NCBI RefSeq assembly: GCF_001618865.1
Contig: NZ_CP015136.1
Span: 4,499,001-4,563,000, forward strand
DNA: 64,000 nt
Direction of reading: 5' to 3'
Origin: Luteitalea pratensis
GTDB taxonomy: Bacteria > Acidobacteriota > Vicinamibacteria > Vicinamibacterales > Vicinamibacteraceae
The translations under genes and the position numbers were made by a program. Shown in pieces: positions 1-8,410 of this stretch. Every line of letters starts with the position of its first letter. Position 1 is the first letter of the stretch. A model generated the notes under the pieces. That model searched no databases and was not told the DNA's origin. It saw nothing but the letters and a program-made list of their open reading frames with translations.

Positions 1-1150
1 CGGCACATGCGCCCGTCAACGTCGCGATGTCCACCATGTGCGTCGCGCCCAGTTGCCTGGCGTACCACAAGGCATCGCCGAGGATGAGGCGTCCTTCGGC
101 GTCGGTGTTGGTGATCTCGACGGTCAGTCCGCTCGCACCCGTGAGGATGTCACCTGGACGGAATGCCGCACCGCTCGGCATGTTCTCCACCGACGGGATG
201 ACGCCGATCACCTTGCCTGGTGCGCCGGTCCGGGCGATGGCGTGGAAGGCGCCGAGCACGGCGGCTCCTCCGCACATGTCGTACTTCATCTTGTCCATGT
301 TGTCGGCAGGCTTGATCGAGATGCCGCCGGTGTCGAACGTGACCGCCTTGCCCACCAGCGCGAGCACCGGTCCTACGGAGGCCTCCGCCGGTTCGTAGGT
401 CAGCACGATCATGCGTGGCGCGTGCACGCTGCCCTGGGCCACGCCGAGCAGCAGGCCCATGTGCTTCTCGCGCAGTTGGGCCTCGTCGAGCACGTCGACC
501 TGCACGGGTGTCCCCACGAACAGGGCCTTCGCGCGATCGGCGAGCACAGCCGGCGTGAGGACGTTGGGCGGCTCGTGGGCAACGGCGCGCGCGACGTTGA
601 CGGCCTCGCCCAGCACCGATCCAAGCGCCACCGCATCAGCCAGGGACTCTGCTCCCCCGGTCGAGACGACGATGGCCCCTGACTGCAGATCGGCGAGCTT
701 GCGATCGCGTGTCTTGTAGGCGTCGACGTGGAAGGCGGCGAGTGTCACGCCCTCGGCCAGCGCCCTGACAGTCGCTTCGCCTTGCAGCGGGCCATGCGCC
801 ACGATGGCCACCCGGCCCTGGCCCCGTGTGCGCGTGGCCAGGCCGGCCGCGGTTCCCAGCCGGCGCGCAACGTCGGCGGAGGCACTGCCAGCCGGCCCAC
901 CGCCGAGCAGCAACACCCTTCCAGCGGCCACCCCGTCAGCACGAAGCCAATGCTGCTCGTAGGGTTCGCCCTTCAGTTCCTGCGTGCCGCGCAACGCGAC
1001 CATTCCCTGCGTCACGTCGTCTGGAAGATCGAGGGTGGCGGGGTCCGTGTCTGCAAAGACGGGAATCACCAACACATCCGCGTCGACCCTGGCGGTGGCT
1101 CCGACCACCAGACGCAGCGTGGGCGTGGTGAAGAACTCGTGCGACGGCAT
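1..1150 (-). CDS. pepA: Leucyl aminopeptidase (M17), 3' end outside window
   Basis: Cytosolic M17 metallo-aminopeptidase that removes N-terminal residues from peptides. The reverse strand reads from an ATG at 1150 (an in-frame GTG lies 6 bp earlier) through the M17 catalytic block, with GKAVTFDTGG (metal-binding Lys and Asp) and the family signature NTDAEGRL, where the Asp and Glu bind metal and the Arg is catalytic. It leaves the window just after IATLTGAC, so about the last 100-120 residues are missing. The N-terminal macro-like domain fills roughly residues 1-160. It is divergent from the exported PKD protein, with about 93 bp between the starts. Family assignment is firm; whether it is a PepA-type DNA-binding paralogue cannot be judged. 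Confidence 0.93.
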   Translation of the reverse strand, partial: MPSHEFFTTPTLRLVVGATARVDADVLVIPVFADTDPATLDLPDDVTQGMVALRGTQELKGEPYEQHWLRADGVAAGRVLLLGGGPAGSASADVARRLGTAAGLATRTRGQGRVAIVAHGPLQGEATVRALAEGVTLAAFHVDAYKTRDRKLADLQSGAIVVSTGGAESLADAVALGSVLGEAVNVARAVAHEPPNVLTPAVLADRAKALFVGTPVQVDVLDEAQLREKHMGLLLGVAQGSVHAPRMIVLTYEPAEASVGPVLALVGKAVTFDTGGISIKPADNMDKMKYDMCGGAAVLGAFHAIARTGAPGKVIGVIPSVENMPSGAAFRPGDILTGASGLTVEITNTDAEGRLILGDALWYARQLGATHMVDIATLTGACA

Positions 1151-1243
1151 GACCACGAATTGTATACCGCGGGTCCGCGGGCCCGGGCACCGCAGCGGGT
1201 GCTACGATCCCGGGATATCGGCGGTTTCGAGCAAGGGACAGCG

Positions 1244-1702
1244 ATGACTCGCATGTGGCGGACAGCAATCCTGGTGGGCGCGTGGAGCGTGGCAGCGGCC
1301 GCGCAGGCGCCCGTGCAGGAGAAGGACGGCAAGGCGCCGAAAGATGAGGCGCGCCCCGAAATCGGGCTCAAGGTTTCGCCGCTCATCGCGTTCTCGCCAG
1401 CCAAGATCGCTGTCCGCGCCGAGCTCAAGGGCGGCGCTCTCGACTATGAGCCCTTCTACTGCAACACCATCATCTGGGACTGGGACGACGGCACCACGTC
1501 GGAGAACACGCCCGACTGCCCGCCGTACGAACCGGGCCAGAGCCAGATCCGCCGCTACTACAGCAGCACGCACACCTACCAGACGGCGGGCCGCTACAAC
1601 GTGCGCTTCCGGATGAAGAAGGGCGATCGCACGGTCGGTGGGAACGCCACGGTGGTCCAGGTGCGGCCGGGCATTCGAGACGCCTCCGAGCCGCCCCAGT
1701 AG
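1244..1702 (+). CDS. Exported PKD-like domain protein
   Basis: A 152-residue protein with an N-terminal signal peptide (hydrophobic residues 5-20, AAAAQA cleavage-like region). Its beta-rich body resembles a PKD/Ig-like fold: the WDWDDGT segment (residues ~79-85) and the later HTYQTAGRYNV motif are the classic PKD D-G-T and H-x-Y-x-x-x-G-x-Y-x-V pattern. Two cysteines flank the core and could form a disulfide. It probably acts in the periplasm or on the surface as a binding or spacer module. The ATG at 1244 was chosen because it opens directly into the signal peptide; the same frame is open upstream but that part overlaps pepA. No catalytic residues are recognisable. Confidence 0.75.
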   Translation: MTRMWRTAILVGAWSVAAAAQAPVQEKDGKAPKDEARPEIGLKVSPLIAFSPAKIAVRAELKGGALDYEPFYCNTIIWDWDDGTTSENTPDCPPYEPGQSQIRRYYSSTHTYQTAGRYNVRFRMKKGDRTVGGNATVVQVRPGIRDASEPPQ

Positions 1703-1734
1703 GTCGCACCCCGTTCGGACGGCGTACCTCCGCC

Positions 1735-2925
1735 CTAGAGACGCTCCACCGCCATCGCGATCCCCATGCCGCCGCCGATGCACAGCGAGGCGATGCCACG
1801 GTGCGCGTCGCGTCGCTGCAGGGCGTGGAGCAACGTGACCAGGATGCGTGCGCCGCTCGCCCCGATGGGATGGCCGAGCGCGATGGCGCCGCCGCAGACA
1901 TTGACCCGTTCGGGTCCGAGTCCGAGGTCGCGCATCACGGCCAGTCCCTGCACCGCGAACGCCTCGTTCAGTTCGTAGAGATCCACGTCCTTCTCGTCCC
2001 ATCCCGCCTTCTCGAGCGTCTTGCGCACGGCGGGCACCGGGCCGAGTCCCATGACCATCGGCTCGACGCCGGCGGCGGCGAAGGCCACGATGCGAGCGAG
2101 CGGCCGCAGGCCGAGCGCCTCGGCGCGTGCCCCGTCGGCCACCACGAGTGCCGCGGCGCCATCGTTGATGCCGGAGGCGTTGCCTGCCGTGACCGAGCCG
2201 GTCTTGCTGAACGCCGGCCGGAGCGCCCCCAACGCATCGACGGTGGTGCCCGCGCGCGGGTACTCGTCGCGCGCGAACGTGACCGGGTCGCCCTTCTTCT
2301 GCGGAATCGGCACCGGGACGATCTCGGCGTCGAAATCGCCGGCCGCCATCGACGCCACGGCGCGACGCTGGCTCTCGGCCGCAAACGCGTCCTGTGCGGC
2401 TCGATCGATGCCGTATCGCCCGGCGATCTCCTCGGCCGTCATGCCCATGTGGCACGCGCCCAGGGCACAGGTCAGGCCGTCCGCGATCATGCTGTCGGTG
2501 ATCTCGGCGTGGCCCATGCGAAGTCCCCATCGCGCCTGCCTGAGCAGGTAGGGCGCGTTGCTCATCGACTCGGTGCCGCCGGCAACGACCAACGTCGCAT
2601 CGCCGGCGCGAATCGCCTGGGCGGCGCTGGCCACGGCCTGCAGTCCCGAACCGCAGACGCGATTGATCGTCATCGCCGGCACTTCGTCGGGACATCCAGC
2701 CGTGCGTGCCGCCTGTCGCGCCACGTTCATGCCCGCGCCCGCCTGCAGTACGCACCCCATCAGCACATCGTCGACGGCGCCAGCCGGCACGCCTGCGCGA
2801 GCGAGTGCTTCGCGAATCACGACGGCGCCGAGGTCCGCAGCCGACAGGTCCTTGAGTGCGCCGCCAAAGCTGCCGATGGCCGTGCGACATGCCGAGAGGA
2901 TCACCGCCGTGTTCGCTGAGGACAT
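1735..2925 (-). CDS. Acetyl-CoA acetyltransferase (thiolase)
   Basis: Thiolase II family, 396 aa, the usual length. It interconverts acetoacetyl-CoA and two acetyl-CoA in the cytoplasm. The nucleophilic Cys91 lies in [10 protein letters not shown], His352 in [10 protein letters not shown] and the second Cys382 in CIGGGMG; all three catalytic positions are intact. Its ATG overlaps the stop of the upstream CoA-transferase B gene (TGATG), so the three genes 4329 to 1735 form one operon. Together they would activate acetoacetate or a related 3-oxoacid with succinyl-CoA and then cleave it. Symbol atoB is plausible, but a longer-chain 3-ketoacyl-CoA thiolase cannot be excluded. Confidence 0.93.
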   Translation of the reverse strand: MSSANTAVILSACRTAIGSFGGALKDLSAADLGAVVIREALARAGVPAGAVDDVLMGCVLQAGAGMNVARQAARTAGCPDEVPAMTINRVCGSGLQAVASAAQAIRAGDATLVVAGGTESMSNAPYLLRQARWGLRMGHAEITDSMIADGLTCALGACHMGMTAEEIAGRYGIDRAAQDAFAAESQRRAVASMAAGDFDAEIVPVPIPQKKGDPVTFARDEYPRAGTTVDALGALRPAFSKTGSVTAGNASGINDGAAALVVADGARAEALGLRPLARIVAFAAAGVEPMVMGLGPVPAVRKTLEKAGWDEKDVDLYELNEAFAVQGLAVMRDLGLGPERVNVCGGAIALGHPIGASGARILVTLLHALQRRDAHRGIASLCIGGGMGIAMAVERL

Positions 2926-3602
2926 CAGAAGCGCTCCAGGGGATCGGCGACACTGAACGCGGCGCTCGTCACCGCGCGGACCGCGTCGAGCGTGGTGTCC
3001 TCGGCGAGTTCACGCAGCACGAGTCCGTGGGGCGTCACGTCGATCACCGCGAGCTCGGTGACGATGCGATGCACGACGCGCAAGCCGGTGAACGGCAGCG
3101 TGCATCGCGGCACGATCTTCGGCTGCCCGTCCCGCGTGGCGTGTTCCATCGCGATGATGACGCGCTTGGCTCCGGCGACGAGATCCATCGCCCCGCCCAT
3201 GCCCTTCACCATCTTGCCTGGCACCATCCAGTTGGCGAGGTTGCCCTGCTCGTCCACTTCGAGCGCGCCCAGCACCGTGAGGTCGATGTGTCCGCCACGG
3301 ACCATCGCGAACGACTCGGCGCCGTTGAAGAACGCCGCGCCCGGCAGCGCCGTCACGGTCTCCTTGCCGGCGTTGATCAGGTCGGCATCGACTTCGTCTT
3401 CCCGTGGGTACGGGCCCACACCGAGCAGCCCGTTTTCCGAGTGCAGGACGATGTCAATCCCCGGCGGGACGTGGTTGGCCACGAGCGTCGGCAGGCCGAT
3501 GCCCAGGTTCACGTAATCGCCGTCCTTCAACTCGGCCGCCACGCGGCCGATGATGCGTTCGCGTTTGTCCATGAGTCCCGCTTCGCTGACGGCCTTCGTC
3601 AT
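2925..3602 (-). CDS. scoB: 3-oxoacid CoA-transferase subunit B
   Basis: Beta subunit of a class I CoA-transferase (SCOT/AtoA type), 225 aa from the first ATG; an internal ATG at residue 11 gives a more typical N-terminus (MDKRERI). The active-site glutamate that forms the glutamyl-CoA thioester is Glu56 in the SENGLLG motif. [14 protein letters not shown] and the threonine/glycine-rich CoA-binding loops are present. It pairs with subunit A encoded 34 bp upstream and is translationally coupled to the thiolase by a 1-bp overlap. Expected substrates are acetoacetate or 3-oxoadipate with succinyl-CoA; sequence alone does not separate these. Confidence 0.9.
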   Translation of the reverse strand: MTKAVSEAGLMDKRERIIGRVAAELKDGDYVNLGIGLPTLVANHVPPGIDIVLHSENGLLGVGPYPREDEVDADLINAGKETVTALPGAAFFNGAESFAMVRGGHIDLTVLGALEVDEQGNLANWMVPGKMVKGMGGAMDLVAGAKRVIIAMEHATRDGQPKIVPRCTLPFTGLRVVHRIVTELAVIDVTPHGLVLRELAEDTTLDAVRAVTSAAFSVADPLERF

Positions 3603-3636
3603 TGGGCCTTCGGCCGTCGGTTCCCTTCATGAGGCA

Positions 3637-4329
3637 TCAGGTCATGACGATGCGTTTTTCGATCCGCTTCTCGTATGGCCCGCCGATGAGAACGTGCGCG
3701 ACGAAGATGCCGGGCGTGACCACGCTGTCGGCGTCGATGTCGCCTGGCCGCACGAGATGCTCGACCTCCGCGATCGTCACGCGCGCGGCGGTCGCCATGA
3801 CGGGGTTGAAGTTACGAGCGGTGCGACGATAGACCAGGTTGCCGTGGGTGTCGCCGGTGTGTGCCTTCACGAGTGCGAAGTCGGCGCGCAGCGGTGCCTC
3901 GAGCACGTAGTGCACGCCGCCGATCTCGCGTGTTTCCTTGCCGTCGGCGACAATCGTGCCGTACCCGGTCGGGGTGAAGAAACCGCCGATGCCGGCGCCG
4001 CCGGCGCGGATCCGTTCCGCGAATGTTCCCTGGGGAATCAGTTCGACCTCGAGCTCCTTCGTGAGGTATTGCCGCTCGAATTCCTTGTTCTCGCCAACGT
4101 AGGTCGCGATCATCTTGCGCACCTGCCGGGTCCGAAGCAGCACGCCGATGCCGAAGTCGTCGACGCCCGCGTTGTTGGATATGACGGTCAGGTCGCGCGT
4201 ACCACGGCGATGGAGCGCGGCGATCAGTGACTCGGGAATACCGCAGAGCCCGAAGCCGCCCATCATGACCGTGGCGCCATCGGGGATGAGGGCGACGGCC
4301 GCGTCTGCACTCGCGATCTGCTTGTCCAT
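3637..4329 (-). CDS. scoA: 3-oxoacid CoA-transferase subunit A
   Basis: Alpha subunit of a class I CoA-transferase, 230 aa, full length. The N-terminal glycine-rich GGFGLCGIPE loop and the downstream ISNNAGVDDFGIG and GAGIGGFFTPTGYGT segments are family signatures. It is the first gene of the ketone-body operon scoA-scoB-thiolase. The upstream 420 bp carries no gene: it holds heptamer repeats and palindromes. A TATACT hexamer about 10 bp ahead of the ATG could be the -10 of its promoter, which would leave almost no untranslated leader. Confidence 0.92.
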   Translation of the reverse strand: MDKQIASADAAVALIPDGATVMMGGFGLCGIPESLIAALHRRGTRDLTVISNNAGVDDFGIGVLLRTRQVRKMIATYVGENKEFERQYLTKELEVELIPQGTFAERIRAGGAGIGGFFTPTGYGTIVADGKETREIGGVHYVLEAPLRADFALVKAHTGDTHGNLVYRRTARNFNPVMATAARVTIAEVEHLVRPGDIDADSVVTPGIFVAHVLIGGPYEKRIEKRIVMT

Positions 4330-4338
4330 GCTTATCGA

Positions 4339-4344
4339 AGTATA
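4339..4344 (-). promoter_or_regulatory. Possible -10 hexamer (TATACT) before scoA
   Basis: TATACT on the minus strand, one mismatch from TATAAT, flanked by a CGAAG/CTTCG inverted repeat. No convincing -35 hexamer is seen at 16-18 bp because that position lies in the GGGTACC repeat array. The predicted start of transcription would be within a few bases of the ATG at 4329. Confidence 0.3.
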
Positions 4345-4357
4345 GGCTTCGCGAGAT

Positions 4358-4380
4358 GGGTACCGGGTACCGGGTACCGG
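4358..4380. repeat. Heptamer tandem repeat, unit GGGTACC (about 3 copies)
   Basis: Three near-perfect 7-bp units directly upstream of scoA. The same unit, as GGTACCC, recurs at 7263-7292 downstream of the DAHP synthase start. Confidence 0.9.
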
Positions 4381-4386
4381 ATGGCA

Positions 4387-4502
4387 GGACGGAGGATCGA
4401 GGACGGAGGACGGAGGACGGAGGACGGAGGACGGAGGATGGAGGACGGAGGATGGAGGATGGAGGATGGAGGATGGAGGATGGAGGATGGAGGATGGAGG
4501 AC
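4387..4502. repeat. Heptamer tandem repeat, units GGAGGAC/GGAGGAT (about 16 copies)
   Basis: The longest array in the window, 116 bp with a 7-bp period. Early copies are mainly GGAGGAC and later ones GGAGGAT. It is strongly strand-asymmetric (purines on the plus strand) and intergenic, between scoA and tyrA. Copy number is likely to vary between strains (inference). Confidence 0.93.
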
Positions 4503-4557
4503 AGCGTACGGGAGGTAGGCCGCTCTCCGAGCCCGGCCCGCTCCCGTCGACCTGACT

Positions 4558-4586
4558 TGTCCGCCGTAGCCTTTGGCGAAGGTGGA
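4558..4586. repeat. Dispersed palindromic element, copy 1
   Basis: On the minus strand this reads CCACCTTCGCC then AAAGGCTACGGCGGACA. It closely matches sequences at 11057-11083 (inside trpC) and 22087-22113. The element is an imperfect inverted repeat that pairs CCGCC with GGCGG around a short loop, like REP elements. Confidence 0.6.
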
Positions 4587-4620
4587 ATGTCGACGGCTAC
4601 GCAAGGCTGAGACAATGCGG

Positions 4621-4670
4621 CCTCGAGGTGCGTGTCGAGCAAGCTCGACACCTACACTTCTCGAGGTACC
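4621..4670. repeat. Nested palindrome around GTGTCGAGC-AA-GCTCGACAC
   Basis: A perfect 9-bp inverted repeat with a 2-bp spacer (4631-4650), nested between CCTCGAGG-type outer arms. A second copy of the core, GCGTCGAGC-GT-GCTCGACGC, lies at 46654-46678. It could form a strong hairpin in RNA from either strand; no T-run follows, so a terminator role is doubtful. Confidence 0.65.
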
Positions 4671-4717
4671 GGCCGCCCCGGCCGCCCGCCCTTCGTTCGG
4701 CGCTCGGCGCTCTCGGC

Positions 4718-4752
4718 GACTCCCGACTCCCGATTCCCGATTCCCGATTCCC
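4718..4752. repeat. Heptamer tandem repeat, GACTCCC/GATTCCC (5 copies)
   Basis: Two GACTCCC units followed by three GATTCCC units, ending immediately next to the stop codon of the tyrA fusion gene. On the minus strand the unit is GGGAGTC/GGGAATC, the same unit seen at 15885, inside rsmB near 29550, and at 51167. Confidence 0.9.
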
Positions 4753-6156
4753 CTACAGCTCCCGATCGACCGGGATCTTCGCGTCGTATTGCTCCTCGCG
4801 ATACGGCACGAAGCCCACGCGCTGGTAGTTCCGGATGGCCGCCGGATGATCGAGCGAACAGGTGTGCAGCCAGACGCGATTCGGGCCACTGGCCCACGCT
4901 TGCTGCGCTGCTACCGTGAGCAACGCCGGCCCGAGCCGCTGACCGATGAATTCGGGCAACAGGCCGAAGTAGCCGATCTCGACCTCGTGTGCGGTGCGAT
5001 GCAACTCGAAGTATCCGGCAGGCGTACCGGCCACCGACAGCAGCCAGATCTCGACACCGCCCGACGCGAGGTGTTCCGCGACGCGCGCGTCGTTCCAGTC
5101 CCACCGATCGAGCCAGTGCCAGGGACGCCCGACTTCCCGGTACAGGTAGCGATAGAGCGACCCGGGCACGATGTCGAGTCGCTGGACGACAGTGCCGACG
5201 TCGGGAAACGCGAAAGGCACGACCTGCGACGACGACCGCATCTCGAGGAACGTGCGCGTCGCCGGCCGATGCAGCAGGCGCGATGCGGACCGCGGCGGAC
5301 GCTGGCCATCGAAGGCGGATCGCCAGCGACGCCCTTCCTGCAGCAACGGCTGAATCGGCGCGGCGTCTCCAGACAACATCGAGGGCGTCGGCAGCATCGT
5401 CCGCAACGTGTCGAGCGCCTGGCCGACGTGCGCGGCGTTGGTGGCAAGGATGTCGAGCCAGAGCGCGGGTGCGCTGCCTGCAAGTCGCGTCGTGTCGGCG
5501 AGCCCCGGGCCCGCGAACTGCAGCCCATCGCTCGTGACCGCCTTGCCCGCAACGGCCATCAACGTGCTGCTGACGATCTGGGGCAGATGACTCACGTAAG
5601 CCATCACGTGGTCGTGCTCGTCGGCGCCCATCACGACGGGCCGCGCGCCGATGCCGACGACGAGTTGGGTCAGCCGGGCCAGTGCGGCCCCGACCACCGC
5701 GGCGGGCACACGGCCGTCGGTGTCCGGCGTCAGGATCCAGGGGCGACCGACGAACAGGCCGGGATCGGCATATGCAAAACCGCTGTGCGTGCTCCCGGCC
5801 ATCGGATGGCCGCCGACGAACGCGAGCGCCGGATGCCGCCGCGCGTGGGCGACCATCGCGCCCTTGGTGCTGCCAAGGTCGGTCACGACGGTGTGGGCGC
5901 CGACGTACGGCGCGAGCGCATCGAGCAACCGCAGGTTCTCCAACACGGGGGCACCGAGCACGACGAGATCCGTCGTTTCCGCCGCCGCCGGTGACGACAC
6001 CAGCGTGAAGTGATCCTTCACCCGCGGATCGGCGGCCGGATCGAGTACCGTGATCGTGACCTCGGGCCACACTGTGCGGATTCCCAGGCCGAGCGATCCG
6101 CCGATGAGGCCACAGCCCACCAGCAGGACCCGCTCGAAGGGCGCCGGCTCGTTCAC
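4753..6156 (-). CDS. tyrA: Prephenate dehydrogenase fused to a GNAT acetyltransferase domain
   Basis: The first ~290 of 467 residues are an NAD(P)-dependent prephenate dehydrogenase (tyrosine branch): Rossmann motif GCGLIGG at residues 14-20, GSTKGAM, and SHLPQ with the catalytic histidine after MGADEHDHVM. From about residue 312 to the end is a complete GNAT-like domain, with the acetyl-CoA loop region IGYFGLLPEFIGQRLGP and a C-terminal NYQRVGFVPYREEQ helix-strand typical of the family. The usual ACT regulatory domain is absent. The GTG at 6156 was chosen because it overlaps the DAHP synthase stop (GTGA), as at other junctions of this operon. Last gene of the aromatic operon. The acetyl acceptor is unknown. 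Confidence 0.88.
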   Translation of the reverse strand: MNEPAPFERVLLVGCGLIGGSLGLGIRTVWPEVTITVLDPAADPRVKDHFTLVSSPAAAETTDLVVLGAPVLENLRLLDALAPYVGAHTVVTDLGSTKGAMVAHARRHPALAFVGGHPMAGSTHSGFAYADPGLFVGRPWILTPDTDGRVPAAVVGAALARLTQLVVGIGARPVVMGADEHDHVMAYVSHLPQIVSSTLMAVAGKAVTSDGLQFAGPGLADTTRLAGSAPALWLDILATNAAHVGQALDTLRTMLPTPSMLSGDAAPIQPLLQEGRRWRSAFDGQRPPRSASRLLHRPATRTFLEMRSSSQVVPFAFPDVGTVVQRLDIVPGSLYRYLYREVGRPWHWLDRWDWNDARVAEHLASGGVEIWLLSVAGTPAGYFELHRTAHEVEIGYFGLLPEFIGQRLGPALLTVAAQQAWASGPNRVWLHTCSLDHPAAIRNYQRVGFVPYREEQYDAKIPVDREL

Positions 6157-7202
6157 TGGCCCCAACCGCGCCGCGCCACCGGTTCCTGGCAGATGCTGCG
6201 GCCGATGGCCGGCGCGATGATGCGCAACTCCGCCATCAGTCGCTCGAACTGCCCCGGGTACATCGACTGCGCACCGTCGCTCATCGCGTTGTCGGGGTCG
6301 CAGTGCACTTCGATCAACAGGCCGTCGGCGCCGGCCGCGACGGCGGCGCGCGCCATTGGCGCCACCTTGTCCCGGCGACCGGTGCCATGGCTCGGGTCGA
6401 CGACGATCGGCAGGTGACTCAGCTTCTTCACGACCGGGATCGCGGAGATGTCGAGCGTGTTACGGGTGTAGCTCTCGAAGGTCCGGATGCCGCGCTCGCA
6501 GAGGATGACGTCCGTGTTGCCGCCGGCCAGCACGTACTCGGCCGAGAGCAGCCATTCCTCGATGGTCGCCGAGATGCCGCGTTTGAGCAGCACCGGCTTG
6601 CGGACCTTGCCGAGTTCACGCAGCAGCGTGAAGTTCTGCATGTTGCGCGCGCCGACCTGGTAGATGTCCACGTAGCCGTCCATCAACGCGATCTGGTTCG
6701 CGTCCATGACCTCGGAGACGAGCTTGAGATTGTGCGCGTCGGCCCCGGTTCGGAGCATCTTCAGGCCCTCTTCGCCAAGCCCCTGGAAGCTGTACGGCGA
6801 ACTGCGCGGCTTGAACGCGCCGCCGCGCAGCACCTTCGCTCCGGCCCGCCGCACCGCCGCGGCCGTGCTCAGGACCTGCGCCTCGTTCTCGGCCGAGCAC
6901 GGGCCGGCCATCACGATGACCTCGTCGCCACCGATCCGGAGATCGCCGATGGTGATGACGGTGTCCTCGCTGCGGAACGTGCGGCTCGCCAGCTTGTAGG
7001 GCTCGGTGATTCGCATCACCTCGTGCACCCCGTCGAGCACCTCGAGCAGGCGCGGGTCGTGCTTGCCCTCGCCGCCGACGGCGCCGATGACCGTCCGGAG
7101 CGATCCGGTGGAGCGGTGCACATCGAAGCCCATTTGCACCAGTTGGGCCACCACGCGCTGGATCTGTTCCTCGCTCGCGCGTTCCTCCATCACCACAACC
7201 AT
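6153..7202 (-). CDS. aroF: 3-deoxy-7-phosphoheptulonate (DAHP) synthase, type I-beta
   Basis: Condenses phosphoenolpyruvate and erythrose-4-phosphate, the first step of the shikimate pathway. The 349 aa include an N-terminal ferredoxin-like/ACT-type regulatory domain (residues ~1-70, with [10 protein letters not shown]) before the TIM barrel, as in Thermotoga-type DAHP synthases. Active-site motifs [24 protein letters not shown] and [13 protein letters not shown] are intact. The N-terminal domain in this subfamily mediates feedback inhibition, usually by Tyr or Phe. It lies 90 bp after the chorismate mutase gene and overlaps tyrA by 4 bp. The gap upstream contains a heptamer array and a dispersed palindrome but no obvious promoter. 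Confidence 0.95.
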   Translation of the reverse strand: MVVVMEERASEEQIQRVVAQLVQMGFDVHRSTGSLRTVIGAVGGEGKHDPRLLEVLDGVHEVMRITEPYKLASRTFRSEDTVITIGDLRIGGDEVIVMAGPCSAENEAQVLSTAAAVRRAGAKVLRGGAFKPRSSPYSFQGLGEEGLKMLRTGADAHNLKLVSEVMDANQIALMDGYVDIYQVGARNMQNFTLLRELGKVRKPVLLKRGISATIEEWLLSAEYVLAGGNTDVILCERGIRTFESYTRNTLDISAIPVVKKLSHLPIVVDPSHGTGRRDKVAPMARAAVAAGADGLLIEVHCDPDNAMSDGAQSMYPGQFERLMAELRIIAPAIGRSICQEPVARRGWGQ

Positions 7203-7234
7203 GTCACTGCTCGCTTTCGTATCCAGATCGGCGC

Positions 7235-7292
7235 GTTCGGAGAACGCGCCCTACCTTCACGCGGTACCCGGTTCCCGGTACCCGGTACCCGG
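7235..7292. repeat. Dispersed GAGAACGCGCCCTACC element plus GGTACCC heptamer array
   Basis: The 90-bp gap between chorismate mutase and DAHP synthase holds a GTTCGGAGAACGCGCCC box (cf. 11122-11151) followed by about four copies of GGTACCC/GGTTCCC (7263-7292). The array ends at the chorismate mutase stop codon. Confidence 0.8.
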
Positions 7293-7613
7293 TCACGTGT
7301 CCGTTTCCGCTTCTGTCCTGCCCGCGTCGTGCGCCTTCTGCACCTCGCGCTCGAGGCGGCGCGCCTCGTCGATGATCCGTTCGAACAACCGCATCACGGC
7401 GCCACCGTCGAGCGGCCCGCCATTGACCCGCCGCACGTGCTCGAGCACGTCGCGCTCGCGACCGGGCTGGTAGATCGGCATGCCCGTTTCGCGCTTGATC
7501 TCACCGATCCGCAGCGCGCATCCGGCCCGCTCGTTGAGCAGGACGACGATCTGCTCGTCGAGCGCGTCGATGCGCTCGCGCAGTTCCCGCATCCGCCAGT
7601 CCGGGTCGGTCAT
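7293..7613 (-). CDS. Chorismate mutase, AroQ class
   Basis: Stand-alone all-helical chorismate mutase of 106 aa that converts chorismate to prephenate, the entry to the Phe/Tyr branch. Visible active-site positions are the Arg of LRERIDALDEQIV in helix 1, the following LLNERA, the IGEIKRETG lysine/arginine loop and the C-terminal helix FERIIDEARRLER. Its ATG overlaps the trpA stop (ATGA), so it is cotranslated with the tryptophan genes. Placing it in the Trp transcription unit means chorismate flow to both branches would share one attenuator. Confidence 0.93.
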   Translation of the reverse strand: MTDPDWRMRELRERIDALDEQIVVLLNERAGCALRIGEIKRETGMPIYQPGRERDVLEHVRRVNGGPLDGGAVMRLFERIIDEARRLEREVQKAHDAGRTEAETDT

Positions 7614-8410
7614 GCCGACGCTCCCTCGCGCAGCCAGCGCACGAACCCCCTGACCTCGTCGGCCAGCGCGGGCGACTGCCCGTACCTTGCGACCTGCGCC
7701 ACGAGCGCGCTGCCCACCACGGCCGCATCGGCATACTTGCCGACGTCGCGGATGTGCTCGGGCCGCGACAGGCCGAACCCCAGCGCGATGGGCAGTGTCG
7801 CGTCCTGGCGCAGGCGGTCCACGAGCGCTCGCGCGTCTCCAGCCACCTGGTCGCGGGCGCCCGTCACGCCGAGCCGCGAGATCGCGTACAGGAAGCCCTT
7901 CCCCAGGTCGTTCGCCTTGCGCACCCGCGCCCCTGTCGTCGTCGGGCTCACCAGGAAGATGGGCGCCAGCCCGCGGCCCACCAGGACGTCGCGCGTCGGC
8001 CCCGCTTCCTCGAGCGGCAGGTCCAGCAACAGCACGCCGTCGACGCCGACCTCCGCCGCGCGGGCGGCGAACGCCTCGACACCAAAGCGCACCACGGGGT
8101 TCGCGTAACTGAACAACACCAGCGGTGCGGCGACGTCCTTCCGGAGGTCCCCTACCAGATCGAGGACGCCTCGCAGCGTCGCGCCGGCTCGCAGCGCGCG
8201 CTCCGACGATCGCTGGATCTCGGGACCGTCGGCCAACGGGTCCGAGAACGGCACGCCGATCTCGATCACGTCGGCTCCGCCCTCGTCGATGGCGCGAATC
8301 ACGTCGGCCGAACGCTCCAGGGTCGGATCCCCTCCGGACACGAACGCCACGAGCCCCGTGCGCCGCTCCGCCTTCATGCTGGCGAACGCCCCTTCGAGCG
8401 GTGTGCTCAT
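7610..8410 (-). CDS. trpA: Tryptophan synthase alpha subunit
   Basis: Cleaves indole-3-glycerol phosphate to indole and glyceraldehyde-3-phosphate and channels indole to TrpB. 266 aa, normal length. The catalytic Glu lies in [16 protein letters not shown], where the second catalytic Asp also sits, and the phosphate-binding end [10 protein letters not shown] and GSALV is present. It overlaps trpB upstream and chorismate mutase downstream by 4 bp each. Confidence 0.97.
   Translation of the reverse strand: MSTPLEGAFASMKAERRTGLVAFVSGGDPTLERSADVIRAIDEGGADVIEIGVPFSDPLADGPEIQRSSERALRAGATLRGVLDLVGDLRKDVAAPLVLFSYANPVVRFGVEAFAARAAEVGVDGVLLLDLPLEEAGPTRDVLVGRGLAPIFLVSPTTTGARVRKANDLGKGFLYAISRLGVTGARDQVAGDARALVDRLRQDATLPIALGFGLSRPEHIRDVGKYADAAVVGSALVAQVARYGQSPALADEVRGFVRWLREGASA

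Noticed and set aside
1202-2953. 583-codon minus-strand frame overlapping the thiolase
   Set aside because: Arg-rich shadow in another frame of the same strand; the thiolase frame carries Cys91, His352 and Cys382.
4387-4502. Repeat array considered as a CRISPR
   Set aside because: Units are 7 bp with no spacers and no cas genes; it is a simple tandem repeat. No CRISPR array was found anywhere in the window.
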